From Symsagittifera roscoffensis (Eukaryota > Xenacoelomorpha > Acoela > Convolutidae), in contig NC_087062.1 in NCBI RefSeq assembly GCF_963678635.1, positions 43,724,395-43,788,394 on the forward strand: a stretch of 64,000 nucleotides of DNA, written 5' to 3'. The notes beneath the pieces were generated by a model. It searched no databases, was not told the origin of the DNA, and was given only the letters and a program-made list of their open reading frames with translations. Shown here one piece after another: positions 33,401-64,000 of the stretch; positions within the stretch are counted from its first letter, which is position 1; every line of letters starts with the position of its first letter. A program made the position numbers and the translations under genes.

Positions 33401-35323
33401 GAAAAAAGTTAAAAATCTATAACTTTTAGACAAAATCAAAGTGTGAAATTTTGAGTCGTGCGAAAACAAAAACTTGAGCCTGCAAGAAATAAAATGCATG
33501 AAGTCATATACAAAGATTTTGGAAATACAAATACGTTCACGACTTTTTTTTCTTTCGCAAGTTGCTTGCGCTGTTGTCTGTCGGTTTCTGTCTTCTCCTC
33601 TTGATAGCAACATAAGCGACTGATGTTTCCGGTCGCAAAACTTCGCGACAAACCCATGGTGAATGTCTAGAAATGTCGAAACTGATTGCACAAATCTGGA
33701 AATCTCAAAATTTGGTCGCGACATTCTGGACATAAATCGAGGATCTCGACCCCGGGAGAAAATCTTAAAATGCTTTAAGAGGGTTTCGATATATCGAGAT
33801 CGTGTAATAATTAGAAACAAAATCTTGTAATTTCATACAGGCAATCACAAACCAGCGTGACCTGCGGCAGGTTTAAGCTTCAGTTTATAGTTTTCACCGC
33901 CGCGAACAAAAATTTATGACGGGCAGGCTTCAAAACACCGCCATAAATGAAGAAAAATCCTTAGTAAATTGTAATTTTCCCTTTTAGGTAAGTTAAACCA
34001 CTTCTTTTTTACTTGGCTTTTTGATTGTTACTTTACTACGAAATTAATTTATCAGTCTGTGTTTTTTTTCGATATAAACCAACTTTCAGGCTTCTCTATA
34101 ATTGTGTTTTTACATGGTAAGCCAGTGAAATAACGCGGTATCGCTTCTCAAACTTTTATGTAGTTCTTATTGGCCGTGATGAGCTGTACAGCTCTTGTGT
34201 TGGTCCTTTCCCCCGTGGATAAATAGTCCTAATCCTTACCTTAGATCTTTAATTAAAATTTTGAATCCCAAAGCGTGTAACTCTAGACTTAATTGATTAA
34301 GACTTTGAGTCCCAGAGCGTGCAACTCAAGACTTAACGATGCAATTTTGACCTGCGGCTCGACTATGAGATTTGGTATAAGAACCGCCCTATTCGTATAA
34401 AAACTTTCCAATTTTTCTTTTTTTTTATCTCGCAGACCTCGAAGCAATTAATTGCCTTCTTACAAAAAACTATGCGCCAATTTCGGAGAGTTTTTTGTTT
34501 TGACTGCTGCAAAGAGCAATAATGATGAGTTTTTCTGTTTTTTCTTGCCAGTGACGTAGTTTTTAGCTTTATTTTCCCATTAGTTTCCATAACCCTTTGT
34601 TTTGAAAATGGTTTTCCGCATTCTTGCAGCTTGAGCCTTACCCGATGAAACCGAAAAAAGTGGCGGAATCGCAAAATTGGTACAATACCAAATGATCCCC
34701 CACTGTTTTTCTGAAAGCAATAACCTATTTGTGATAATGATAATACGCATGACATGCCTTTTCGTAGTGGAAAAATGTAACAAATTAGCTTGCTTTTAAA
34801 CTTCTAATTTGTTTTCTACCTTACAATGAAGAATCGATTAACTGAATTATCGAAGAGCTTTTTTCTAATCAAAACCATGTTTTAAGAGTTTAGAGGTTAG
34901 CATAAACACGTTTCGTTTTTGACACAGTTATTTTTTATCTCTTGCTATTGAAGAAATGATAATGAAAGCAATAAAGAATTATCAGGGCAGTAAATTCTGG
35001 GTCATAGACTGTTGTAAATAAGAAATAGGTTTCTAGAATACATAAATTCAGCAAAATTTATAATAATATTTGCAACAACTTTCCCTTCGCAGAACTTTGA
35101 CCCAAATCGAAATTTTCCAATACAACTACGTTACAAACTGAATTCTATCGGCAAACATAAATCGATCATATGAAAGCTAATTCTCGATTATTAAAATTAT
35201 ATATACGCCTGTTGGTCGTTGACTGAACTGTCAATTAGGCTCCTATGAATTGACATGATACAATTGCTTTGGTTCCAATTTCAAGGATTTCAAATTTTGG
35301 GCAATATGAGATAATTTGCTTGG
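33401..35323. other. Intergenic between lectin-like and synaptotagmin genes
   Basis: It includes an imperfect 32-bp direct repeat (TTGAATCCCAAAGCGTG at 34263 and TTGAGTCCCAGAGCGTG at 34305). The 3' UTR of the minus-strand synaptotagmin gene should lie just left of 35324, but I saw no AATAAA close to it. Confidence 0.5.
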
Positions 35324-54978
<19,655 letters not shown>

Positions 54979-56094
54979 CTAAAACAACATGAAAAAGTCA
55001 TCACACACAGTCCTTACACTCTTGACATTTTAATATCAACAAGAAACTTCGCCAATCAGCTATAGCTTGTTTCGCTGCTGAGACTTAGTAAAAAGTACAA
55101 ACTTCAGTATAACATATTTTTTTTCTCAATTTTATAATAGTATAATGGTATGCAGCCAGCAAGAAAGCAATTTTAATAGCATACTCATCGGTTACCAGGC
55201 AAGTTTGATATTACTCCAATCTGATTTAGAAAAAAAAACCAAATTCGGGGAAATTCTGGGAAAATGGCAGCCTATTTTCATGTGCTTCTGATTTTTAAAA
55301 CTCTTTCTAACCTTGTATCGATAGTTGTCATCAAAATTAGATTTTATATCATTTAATAGATACAAAAACTCAAAAACTGACAAAAATGGGGGCAATAATT
55401 TTAACCAAGTCAGTTATTACCACAAGGATCACCAATGATCTTTTATCAAAATGAATCTCATCACTTACCATAGGTTTGAGATTAAGATATGCCAGAACAC
55501 AGAACTGCACCATTTTCTATTTTTTCTAAGTCTTTAAAACCATTCAAGATAAGTACGAGCCAGCCATTCTCTAAAACACTCATAATTCAATAACCATTTG
55601 ATCCCAAGCAAAAGATCATTAGTCAAAAACAAAAAATAGGTTTTGTAAAAGTTTGTAATCTGATAAAGCTATGATTTCAAGTTGTTTCATTCAGAAAAGT
55701 GCAAAAGTTAAGACAAATTACATTTAAGGCTAAGATAAGACAAAAAATGATGAGATCGAAAATTGCTTAGAATTTCACCAGAATTAATATGATGTAATTT
55801 GTTTTTAGAAATTCGCAGCCAAAGTCTTGCTCCAAAAATGAGTCAATTTGCCTTTTTTTAGTAAAACAGGAATTGCACTGAAATTACCAAGTTAATTGAT
55901 GCAAAAACCCTCTTGCACAGCCTGACAAATTTTTAGAAAGGTAAAAAGAATCCAAAAATTAGCACAAAATGTTCGAAATTTGATTTTATGCAAGGATTTT
56001 GATTTTTATATAGTAAAAATGACATTTTCTGTTTATCAATCAAAAGCATAAACGCACAGATTGTTAAAGGTTTTATTTTTTTATATATTTGTTG
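54979..56094. other. Upstream side of synaptotagmin C2A exon, nothing recognised
   Basis: I searched the minus strand for linker or membrane-anchor exons and found none that could be supported. Confidence 0.5.
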
Positions 56095-56368
56095 GATTGT
56101 GTAAGAAGCGTCTCTTAATATAATTTTTTCTTCAATTAACTCGGTAGTTCCAGCGTAGTTTTTGATTAAATAAAAAAGGACAAAAATACCCAATTTTGGG
56201 GGAAATTTTGGCTGTGAATTTCGAAAAATAAAATGCACCATATTAATTCTGGTGATATTATAAGCAGCATCTGTTTTTGTGGTCTAGTCTTAGCCCATTT
56301 TGAGAAAAATGTGTTTAAAATTTCAAATGTTTTTCGTTGTTTCCGGTTAATTTAAATCAGCACTGTAT
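56095..56368. repeat. CAGCACTGTA-type repeat
   Basis: It ends TTCCGGTTAATTTAAATCAGCACTGTA, nearly identical to the right end at 29845. Internal blocks (AACTCGGTAGTTCCAGC, TTTTTGATTAAATAAAAAAG) match the copy at 45460-45675. Confidence 0.7.
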
Positions 56369-56627
56369 TACAAAAACAATTGCGTGCTGTGGAATCTAAA
56401 CCATTATTTTTTTAAATTATCCTGTTTAGTAGTTGTTCATCTGAAAAAAATCCAGGTTTATTGATAACACGCACTAATTGTAAATGTCATAACTTCCAAT
56501 TGCAACTACCGATAACTTCAAAATGTTCTGAAATTTTCGGTTCGCAAAAAAACAAGGATAGACGGTTACTGTGCAAGTAGCACAGAATGTTCCGACCATA
56601 GATAGTCTATGGTTTAGAAAGTACAGT

Positions 56628-56812
56628 TTAGAACTACGGTTTTTAGAAACTTTTTTTTTTCCAATTTAGTGTAGTTTTTCTGCTTGGTGTGATAAAAGCA
56701 TCTGACATGAAAAGATAATTTTCAAACTACGGTAGTTAGAAAGGTTTTTCCAAATTAGTGTAGTTTTTTCTGCTTGGTGTGATATAAAGATCTGACTTAA
56801 GGATATAATTTA
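56628..56812 (+). repeat. 93-bp direct duplication
   Basis: Two copies starting at about 56634 and 56727 share ACTACGGT, CCAAATTAGTGTAGTTTTT-like and CTGCTTGGTGTGATA strings. The second copy differs by several bases and small indels. Confidence 0.75.
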
Positions 56813-57424
56813 AGCATATTAGACAGTATTAGTATTATACGCAAACTGGACAAAAAAATTTGTAGAGAAATGACAAGAAAAACGTTTAAAAAATTGCAGA
56901 AAATTTTTGAGTTTTTGGTGTCAAAAACGAAACTAAAAAACTCCAAAAACTAGTTTTACATGCTTAAAATTAAGTTTTAGGATGTTAAATTACTTATAAT
57001 TCAGCTTGTAAGCCTACACGCTCACGCCATGTTAGTTTAAAATTAGACCAAAAATCAAAACTTTCAAATCGGTTTTTGGTTTTTTTCCGAACTGGGAAAA
57101 CTTTTGTAAGTTTTTAAACTTTGTTCAAATTGCGACTGAGAGGGCTTTAATATGATATATCAGTCAACCCAGTCTGATAATTATTTGTGGTACCTGATTT
57201 TGCGTCGAAAACAAAAAGAAAAAAAACTAAAACACACCCGAATACAAAGTTCCTCCCCATTTTCAATGGTCGGAACAAGAAGTCAAGAGAAGAATTTCAA
57301 CCCGAAATTAGCTTTTTTGATCTCCAGCAATTACTGATTTATTTAAAATACCTATATACTACATTTATCTACCTAGCAGAAACAAAAACAATCCAATTGT
57401 TTTTTTTATGTACAGAAATTTGAG

Positions 57425-57545
57425 ACCAAGCTAAAAATCCCCCCCAATCCTTTTGGGAGGAGGAGGTTGACTTGGTCTAAGTTAGGAGTTTTCAGCCAAT
57501 CAGATCCGAGAATTGGCAGGATGTTAACTTGATCCGAATTTTGCA
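57425..57545. repeat. GATCAAGTTAACATCCTCC repeat, copy 2 (reverse)
   Basis: Read on the minus strand it gives GGATCAAGTTAACATCCTGC and ACCAAGTCAACCTCCTCCTCC, matching 44110-44160. Confidence 0.6.
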
Positions 57546-58979
57546 CTTTCGTTGTTTTGATTTTTTGTTCAATACTTTTGTAGATATGTAAATTAAAGGG
57601 AAGATATGTAAATTATCCTTGAGAAAATCAGTTTTTCTACTTGGTCTCACTCTCGTATCTACAATTTCCTAAAACACGTTTTTTTTAAATAACCGTTTAA
57701 CTCTAAGTTCAATAGTTTTTTTTGTCTGTCGAAGAATAGACTAAGACTATGTGTCGATCCACAGTGACTTCAGCCTGAATTGAATCTATAAGCTACCTGG
57801 ATTAGAGATCGATTCACCAAGTTTTTCACAAGATTCAACTTTTGTTTGAAATATTTACAATCTGGGTGAAAATTTGAACTCTGTTCGTTATCGGCTATTT
57901 CTGGTTTTTAATAGTTTATTTCTAGTCTTGCCTTTGCCTTTGGTGTGAGTTTTATTTAATCAGGGCACATAGATATAGTATTTTAGAGTCCTTTTTTCCA
58001 TAAGACCGTTTTATTTTATTTGTCCATAAATTTCAGCTTTGTTTAATTTATACCATTTATCAGGTCATTATCATATACAATGACGTCCTAAATGAAGTCA
58101 CGAGAGATGTTTCCAAAAGATGAAAGCCCTTGGCACATCTTCTTTGAGAACGGCAATTAAATTTGAAGGAGTTACATGTAATCTTTTAGGGTCATATTCT
58201 TCAGCACCAAATAAAGGATTCAATTTTGGGTCAAATGATAGTGGATGGGAGCTAAAACCGGTAAAGACTTGGGTCTTAACGGGTTTTTATTCTATGCTTT
58301 AATTACTATGAGATAAATTTATATGAGAAACAGCTGGATGTGATTCACAAAATTTCAACAAAACTTCTAACAGAAAAGATTGAATTGTGTCATTAGTTTT
58401 TTATTTTTTTATTTCAGGAAGTTTTTTGCAATTAGCTATTTTAAACAATGAACATTTTTTTAGAGAAACAAAGGTATGTTCTGACTGACAGCCCATTCGT
58501 CATTCATAACGCGGGTTGCCTTATTGTGCAGTAAGCCCGCCTGGAGGTGGTAATTTTCCCTCTTTTTTCACCACGCTTAAACAAGTCGATTGAAAGTTAG
58601 TTCGTTCTCACACAATGGTGCACACTTTTGCATAAATCGATGACGGTTCTGCAAAATTTCTACCATCAAGTCATTCTTATCTCTCGTCACCGAATTAAGA
58701 TATTCAGAGGGAAAACCTTAAAAATACTTCTCACTCCTGTTTTTATTAAGGTCATCTAGCTAGCCTTCCTGTTGCTCAGTGGATGAGATGAGAAGAGAAA
58801 AAAACTTGCCTCTTTCAGAGTTTGATAAGAAATTTAGAAGTTAACTTATGGCGGAATTTATAAATAGACGCCCTACAGATATCAATTTGAGTGCACATTT
58901 TCCTTAAAAATGCTCTTGATCAAACTTTTTTTAAAAGGCCTGGAAAAACATTGAAAGTAAAAGCGAGTAAAACCAGTTG
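57546..58979. other. Nothing recognised
   Basis: AT-rich sequence with no supported gene or repeat end. Confidence 0.5.
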
Positions 58980-59126
58980 GAATCAGTTTAACATCTCATC
59001 CCCCTAACACCAGTTCGTGTGGTTCAAATATCTACTATGATTGGCTAATAATTCCAAGTTAAAACCAAGTAAGCGTCTTCTCTGGGTAACTCTTGAGCAC
59101 TTGAGGGGATCTTGACGAAGAAGATG
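58980..59126. repeat. GATCAAGTTAACATCCTCC repeat, copy 3 (diverged)
   Basis: AATCAGTTTAACATCTCATC, ATGATTGGCTAATAATT and CTTGAGGGGATCTTGAC follow the same order as in the 44110-44275 copy. Confidence 0.5.
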
Positions 59127-59367
59127 CTGCAAAATTAGGAACAAGTGACAACTAAGAGCCAGTGATCAATGGAAGTTCATCATCAAACAAACAACTATGA
59201 GCTACAGGCAATAGAGAACTTTTAGGAACCAGAGTTTGAATTGATTTATCAGAAATCTTTAGTGTTTTGAAGCATCATAAAAGTCCCTTGAAGCATCGAA
59301 TGTGAAGGGTGAAGGGTTACAACAGTGATAAAAATTGAAGTTCAAAGGCAACTAATTCAAGTTTTTA

Positions 59368-59408
59368 TTGAAGCTTTACGCAATTGGAATAATTGCGTAA
59401 AGCTTCAA
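59368..59408. repeat. Perfect 18-bp stem hairpin
   Basis: TTGAAGCTTTACGCAATT is followed by GGAAT and then its exact reverse complement. No T-run or A-run terminator context follows. It could form a cruciform or an RNA hairpin in either direction. Confidence 0.9.
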
Positions 59409-59684
59409 GCATTCGAACAGTTGCGCTTGAATTTTCCATTATTTAAGCTCTATGACCGGTTTCTACCAAGTATGCAGTAATCTTAGTGAGCATATTTTCA
59501 GTAAATACCTCAGCTGAAGCACACCATATTACGATCATGGGGTGAGATCATCCTATATTTAGAGAAAAGATCATCCCAGATTGAAGTTACATTGAAATTC
59601 AGATATGTATAATTCTTAATGCATTGTTTTGACACGTTTTAGGGATATATCAGTCCAAACGCATGGATTATCTGTTTTAACTAT

Positions 59685-59880
59685 GTTTTTTCTTTTAATT
59701 TCTGTTATTTAAAACGAAAGCAATGATTTGACATCAATTTTATTCTAGTTTTGATACATTGCTGTCCTATTTTAAAAAATAATAACGAATGTTTTCAAAA
59801 TGTGACATCAATGTATCAAAGTTCGAATAAATTGATGTCAAATCATTGTTGTTTTAAATAATGAAAAAAAAAGAAAAAAC
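59685..59880. mobile_element. Long inverted repeat, probably a palindromic MITE
   Basis: Arms 59685-59761 and 59809-59880 are inverted copies with few mismatches; the best block is CAATGATTTGACATCAATTT. The 47-bp centre is unique. No target duplication was found, so its class is open. Confidence 0.75.
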
Positions 59881-60449
59881 AAGCTATTGTTGCATGCAAA
59901 ACTGTGTGATGAGTCTCAAGCGCGAAAGAGTTTTGCTTCCAACAAAAATTTGAGATGTTTCTAATTGCAATCATTAATAGTCCTTAGCTATTCAATTTTT
60001 AAAGGATTCAAAGAAGTGATCAGAACTGCAATCAGCAAAAACCCTAACGCCCTATACTTAACGCCGAAACCTATATACGCTTCACACGAGAAAATTTCCA
60101 GGAGTTATGAGGGTTTTAGAGCGCTTGTATAACTTCAAGGCAAAATTGATGCTTGTAGGCTTCGCAGTGTCATGTGGAGTCCGATGAAGTTACTGCTGCA
60201 AAAATCCACAACTTTGGACTGGTCCTGTTGATAATCAGAAAAGAAATTTTCACCCGCGCCCGGAAGATTATAACAACATTGATTTAAAATTGTGAACTGT
60301 ACTGTACAATTATTGAAAAAAGCAACCACTTAAAAATAACTCGAAGTTTTATTTGTTTTTGATTGCACTGATGTACATTCAAATAATTACCAGTGCATCA
60401 ATTTTTAAATCTTTTACAATTCATTGTTATGCGCGCAACCCCAAATCAA

Positions 60450-60705
60450 TATAAATTTCATCTATGTTTCTCTGATGAATCCTAGAAATGAGATCTTTCT
60501 TTCAGTCAGAATTTTTCACTGAAACAAATATGTCATTTGCATCTGCGATGCATATATGATCAGAAGATATGACATACAATGTAACTTGAATCTGTGTTTC
60601 ATTGATTAATCATAAAGTTGACGTCCTTACTGCACTCATGTTTCACCAAGGCAGCATCAATGTAATTTTCTTCCAGCTTTCATAGATGAAACATGGATGA
60701 ACATC
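60450..60705. repeat. Inverted repeat, TTTCATCTATGTTTC arms
   Basis: ATTTCATCTATGTTTCTCTGA near 60455 is matched by GATGAAACATGGATGAA near 60690 on the opposite strand. The interior is AT-rich with no coding content. It may be a small MITE. Confidence 0.45.
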
Positions 60706-61156
60706 GTTAAAGTGGCACTGCAACATGACTGATTCATGGATGCAACATATTTAAGATCTAGGATAAATTTCTGAATTGCAATGCAACTTAAACTCAAAGC
60801 TTTGACTGCCCTCAACCAAACTCTTAGTATATGGGTTCAAGTGGCATCAAAAATCAACATTTACCCATTTTGTTTTAGTGTTTTGCTAAGTTAAAAGGCA
60901 AGCAGTTATAATACATAGATTAAATATGTTGTAAGTATGCGCATGATATTTACATCAATTATGAATGCAATTTCAAAAACATGATGTGCAAGGATAACAC
61001 ATTGATGGGATATTGATATAATTGCAGCTTAAATCGATCTATTGTACGCAGATAAAACAATGATGGGACGTGGAAAAACAGCGCATTTAAAATTACTTAG
61101 GTAAAAACACATATAATTACAGGGATTTTATATCGATTGTACCCTGATGATCTTAC

Positions 61157-62052
61157 TCCCCGGGTTGACCAAATATGTTAACCTACAATTTTCAAAAACG
61201 AACAAAGCTTATCATACAATGTCGTACAATTCCATAGATACAGAAAATTCTAAGAAAACTCTAAGATAAGCATTTTCTACATATGGAAATTGTAGGACAA
61301 ACATTTTTTCATAAACCAAAATTTTTGTTTTTAATTTTATATCTCAGAGGTTTACTCAAAACTAGAGTCACCAAAGGGTTAATCTTCTGCCATTTACAAT
61401 GAATTGGAAACGACTTAAATAGTGTAAGAGTTATTCTCCCAAATAATGTACTGAACGCATCAAATTTTTAAATTTTGGCAAAAGTTTCAAAGATGATTAT
61501 TTTTGAAGTTAGAATTTTCAAATTATCAGACATTGGTCAAGGCATATATAAAACATGCCATACAAGAGAAATAAGAGTATTTAGCCAGTTTGAAAAAGTT
61601 ATCCAGAGAAACGAAAAAAAAATCAATTTTTGTGTATGCAGGACTAAGTTATGCAGACAAAAAATTAAAATTTGCATGCAAAATTTTTTTTGGAAAATGT
61701 TTGTTTGAATACAAAATTTGTTTGCGATGGAAAAAAAAACAAAAAAAAACTTTGGGGCATTTTCAATTTTACTTCAGTCGCCATCAAAAAAATGCTAGTC
61801 ATACAATTTACATATATAGAAATTGTATGATAAATTTTTGTTTTCAACAAAAGAACAAAAGAAACATAGTTTTTTTTTCATCACCAGACTGTTTTATTTG
61901 GTTCAAATAGCCGCAGAAATTAGTTGGAATCTTTTTTCAATGATTTCTTGAAATTTTATGAAAATTGTTTGAAGAGCATTTTTCCATACATTTGATGAAT
62001 GGATTTGTAAGATAAGCATTTTCAGTTTATGTAGGTCAACCCGGGTCCTTTG
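61157..62052 (-). mobile_element. CCCGGGTTGACC-ended element, copy 2, core inverted
   Basis: It has the same ends as the 24399-25225 copy: TCCCCGGGTTGACC at left and GGTCAACCCGGGTCCTTTG at right. Interior landmarks such as CATCACCAGACTGTTTTATT and ACCAAAATTTTTG are in reverse order and strand compared with copy 1. A near-perfect 32-bp palindrome (TCATACAATTTACATATATA and onward) lies at 61799-61830. Confidence 0.8.
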
Positions 62053-64000
62053 CAAAAACTGCGGCAAAAAATTAACTTTGTTTTTGCTTCTTCCAATTTA
62101 AAACTGCAACAAAAAACTCGGTGTTTTCATAAGTGAAAATCATGATAATATTCATAATATTTCTATTTTCAAGACAGAAACTTGTTTGTATATGTTCAAT
62201 AAAACTGTTCGGTTAAAATTTAGTTTTGCTTGGATTTCAAAAAATTACAGAAAAATGTTAGTGAAGTTTCTAGGTTGCTACTTGTAACCGAGGTTGCCAT
62301 TTGTTGCGTTTCTAGAGAAGGACTCATTCATTCTTTTAATGGCAAATAAATGTCGCTTATTGCTTTTTTGTTTTTTTGTGCACCAAAATCTAAGCCAGGA
62401 GAAGTTTTCTTTTAGTATGTAAGGCCCTTACTTTACATGGTAAATAAACGCATCGCCAAATTGGTCTTCCTATCTTTTGATTTCGATATAATTATAAAAA
62501 AACTCTTTGATCATTATTATTTGTTATTCCCACTCTCGCACAAAGTAAACTCAAGCATTGTAACATATAAGGAATAGTTAAAATATAGCAAGACCTAAGC
62601 TGATGTGAAAATGAAGTCAAATTGTCTGCTTTTTCTGGCAATTGAAAGATATATTGAAAGGTTTTGGCAAATTAAATTTTTATTTGCTGCAATTTGGTGA
62701 AAAAATTCATCTCATTTTGTCTCAACAATTTATCTCAACAGGCTAATACTTATGACTTTTTCTACAAAATATTCTTAGCTGTCAACTGTTACCAGCTCCG
62801 TCGAAACTAAATCGTTCCCAGTGGTTGCTTGATCACAGTTTTAATTTATTCACAGTTGTCAGAGTGTCGTTGATTTTAGTGCCCATTCGATGTACGTTAA
62901 CGCACGCAATCAATCCCGACTTCACATTTCATTCCAACTTTTTTTTCAGAAAAAAACAACATTAATCAAATTTTAGAGAAATTTCACATTGTTCCGATTT
63001 TTCTTCATAGTAAATTTATTCGTCGATTTTTCAACCAATCAGAATGCAGCAAAGTTATAGCTCTCAATAGCAATTTTGAGTCAAGTTCAAAGTCTAAGTT
63101 AAAATCCTACCTGTGATTAGTGTAATAGTCTTTTGAAAAATTATCGTGGTTTAAAAATTGCATATTTGGCTAATTTGTGACAATTAATGAGGGAGATGTT
63201 TCGAGCTATTAGAACGTAAGCGGCTGGTTGCTCCGCTAATATTTTGTTCCAAATTTAATTGAGGCAAATTATTTGGCGTTATTAATAAATTACCGGACGC
63301 TAAGAATATCACTATTTACTTAAAATAGCTAGTGGGCGTTAAAAAATCTAAAATCATTCAATTCTCTCGATTTTTTTTTGTACATTTTCAAAAAATGTTT
63401 CAAGCATGCTTCAAAGTTTTGCAGTTTTGCAAGTTTAATTATAGATTGCTTCAGCTTTAATTAGGGAACAATTTTTGGCAGAGAGGTGAAGCTGAGCTTC
63501 GCACCATTTGCGATACGAAACAAGAAAAAAATTGAAAAAAAAATCGAAAAGGTAAAAAAGATTTAGATCTATTAAACTGAATAAAACTTATTTAAAACAA
63601 AAACCTGGCAAGATAATAGAATGTGTAATAAGCATTGGGAGATAATGTACCAGGCGCTAACAAAGCCAAAAAAACTTTTTCAGGAAACCTTTAAGCCGAA
63701 AAAAATCAGCAAGACTTCAGATTTTTGAAAGGCTAATAGGTCCACCTCACCCTCAAAACTTTTTGTTTGCTCCTCAAATGAAGCAATGTGAGGCCATTGA
63801 GCCGATTAAATAGAGGAAGAAACCTATTAAACCAAAAAAAAATCTGGAAAAAATTTGTTATCATGAAAAACTTGAATCATATTCCTTTCATGAATTGTGG
63901 CAGCTTGTGCGATCCAAAGGTGAGCATAAAAAATTTTTGTCCGTTGAAACGACTCGAATAGGCCGAAATCATTTGGGCAGAAAAAGTTTTTAAACAAAAA
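62053..64000. other. Right edge, no gene recognised
   Basis: A diverged piece of the hairpin-tail family without its ends lies at about 63110-63310 (ATTAGAACGTAAGCGG and TTGTTCCAAATTTAATTGAGG). Upstream exons of the synaptotagmin gene were sought on the minus strand and not found. Confidence 0.5.

Noticed and set aside
33380-33820. 146-codon minus-strand frame, one of the longest in the window
   Set aside because: No recognised domain, an odd composition and no exon-like features; it partly overlaps a mosaic repeat.
34363-34755. 130-codon minus-strand frame
   Set aside because: No similarity or codon pattern like the real exons, and lysine-rich low-complexity stretches.
59066-59126. Possible synaptotagmin linker exon (minus strand, good acceptor TAATTTTGCAG, phase 0 end)
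   Set aside because: The segment is part of a dispersed repeat copy (58980-59126), and the peptide has no similarity to synaptotagmin linkers.

Overview
The window is animal genomic DNA from an invertebrate that I cannot place to phylum. It is AT-rich. The genes are split into short exons that are more GC-rich than their surroundings, with long introns full of small mobile elements. There is a 200-N scaffold gap at 1803-2002. No bacterial-type operon, CRISPR array, tRNA or rRNA was seen.

Three host genes can be supported. (1) A plus-strand nicotinic acetylcholine receptor-like Cys-loop channel subunit runs from 452 to 13665 in eight recognisable exons; a signal-peptide exon is missing on the left. 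All seven exon junctions keep frame, but two of them do so only if the intron begins with GC rather than GT. The subunit lacks the vicinal cysteines of alpha subunits and has unusual residues in agonist loops A and B and in the M2 helix. (2) A plus-strand secreted protein starts at 25239 with a signal peptide, a cysteine-rich domain, one EGF repeat and the start of a C-type lectin domain; its later exons were not found. (3) A minus-strand synaptotagmin, closest to synaptotagmin-7, has six exons from 54978 down to its stop at 35324, covering nearly all of C2A and all of C2B. Its N-terminal membrane anchor and linker exons were not found and probably lie to the right.

The rest is mostly repeats. 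Intron 2 of the channel gene holds an old, broken Ty3/Gypsy element (about 2003-6560). hAT-like MITEs with 8-bp target duplications sit at 1552, 6863, 9717, 12912, 40353 and 49295. The one at 40353 is nested inside an 880-bp DNA element (40021-40900) that has its own perfect 8-bp duplication. From 15.6 to 23.3 kb there is a G/C-strand-biased minisatellite followed by a tandem array of four 1.6-1.9 kb units, each a composite of smaller repeats. Two copies of an 830-900 bp element ending in CCCGGGTTGACC lie at 24.4 and 61.2 kb, with inverted cores; the first stops 13 bp before the start codon of the lectin gene. A family of about 520 bp with a GGGC-TTC-GCCC hairpin tail is scattered between 32 and 44 kb, mostly in and near synaptotagmin introns. 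Tandem arrays with 207-bp and 264-bp periods are also present.

The two neural-type genes (a ligand-gated channel and a calcium sensor of exocytosis) are neighbours by position only; nothing in the sequence ties their regulation together. All similarity statements come from reading the sequence by eye.
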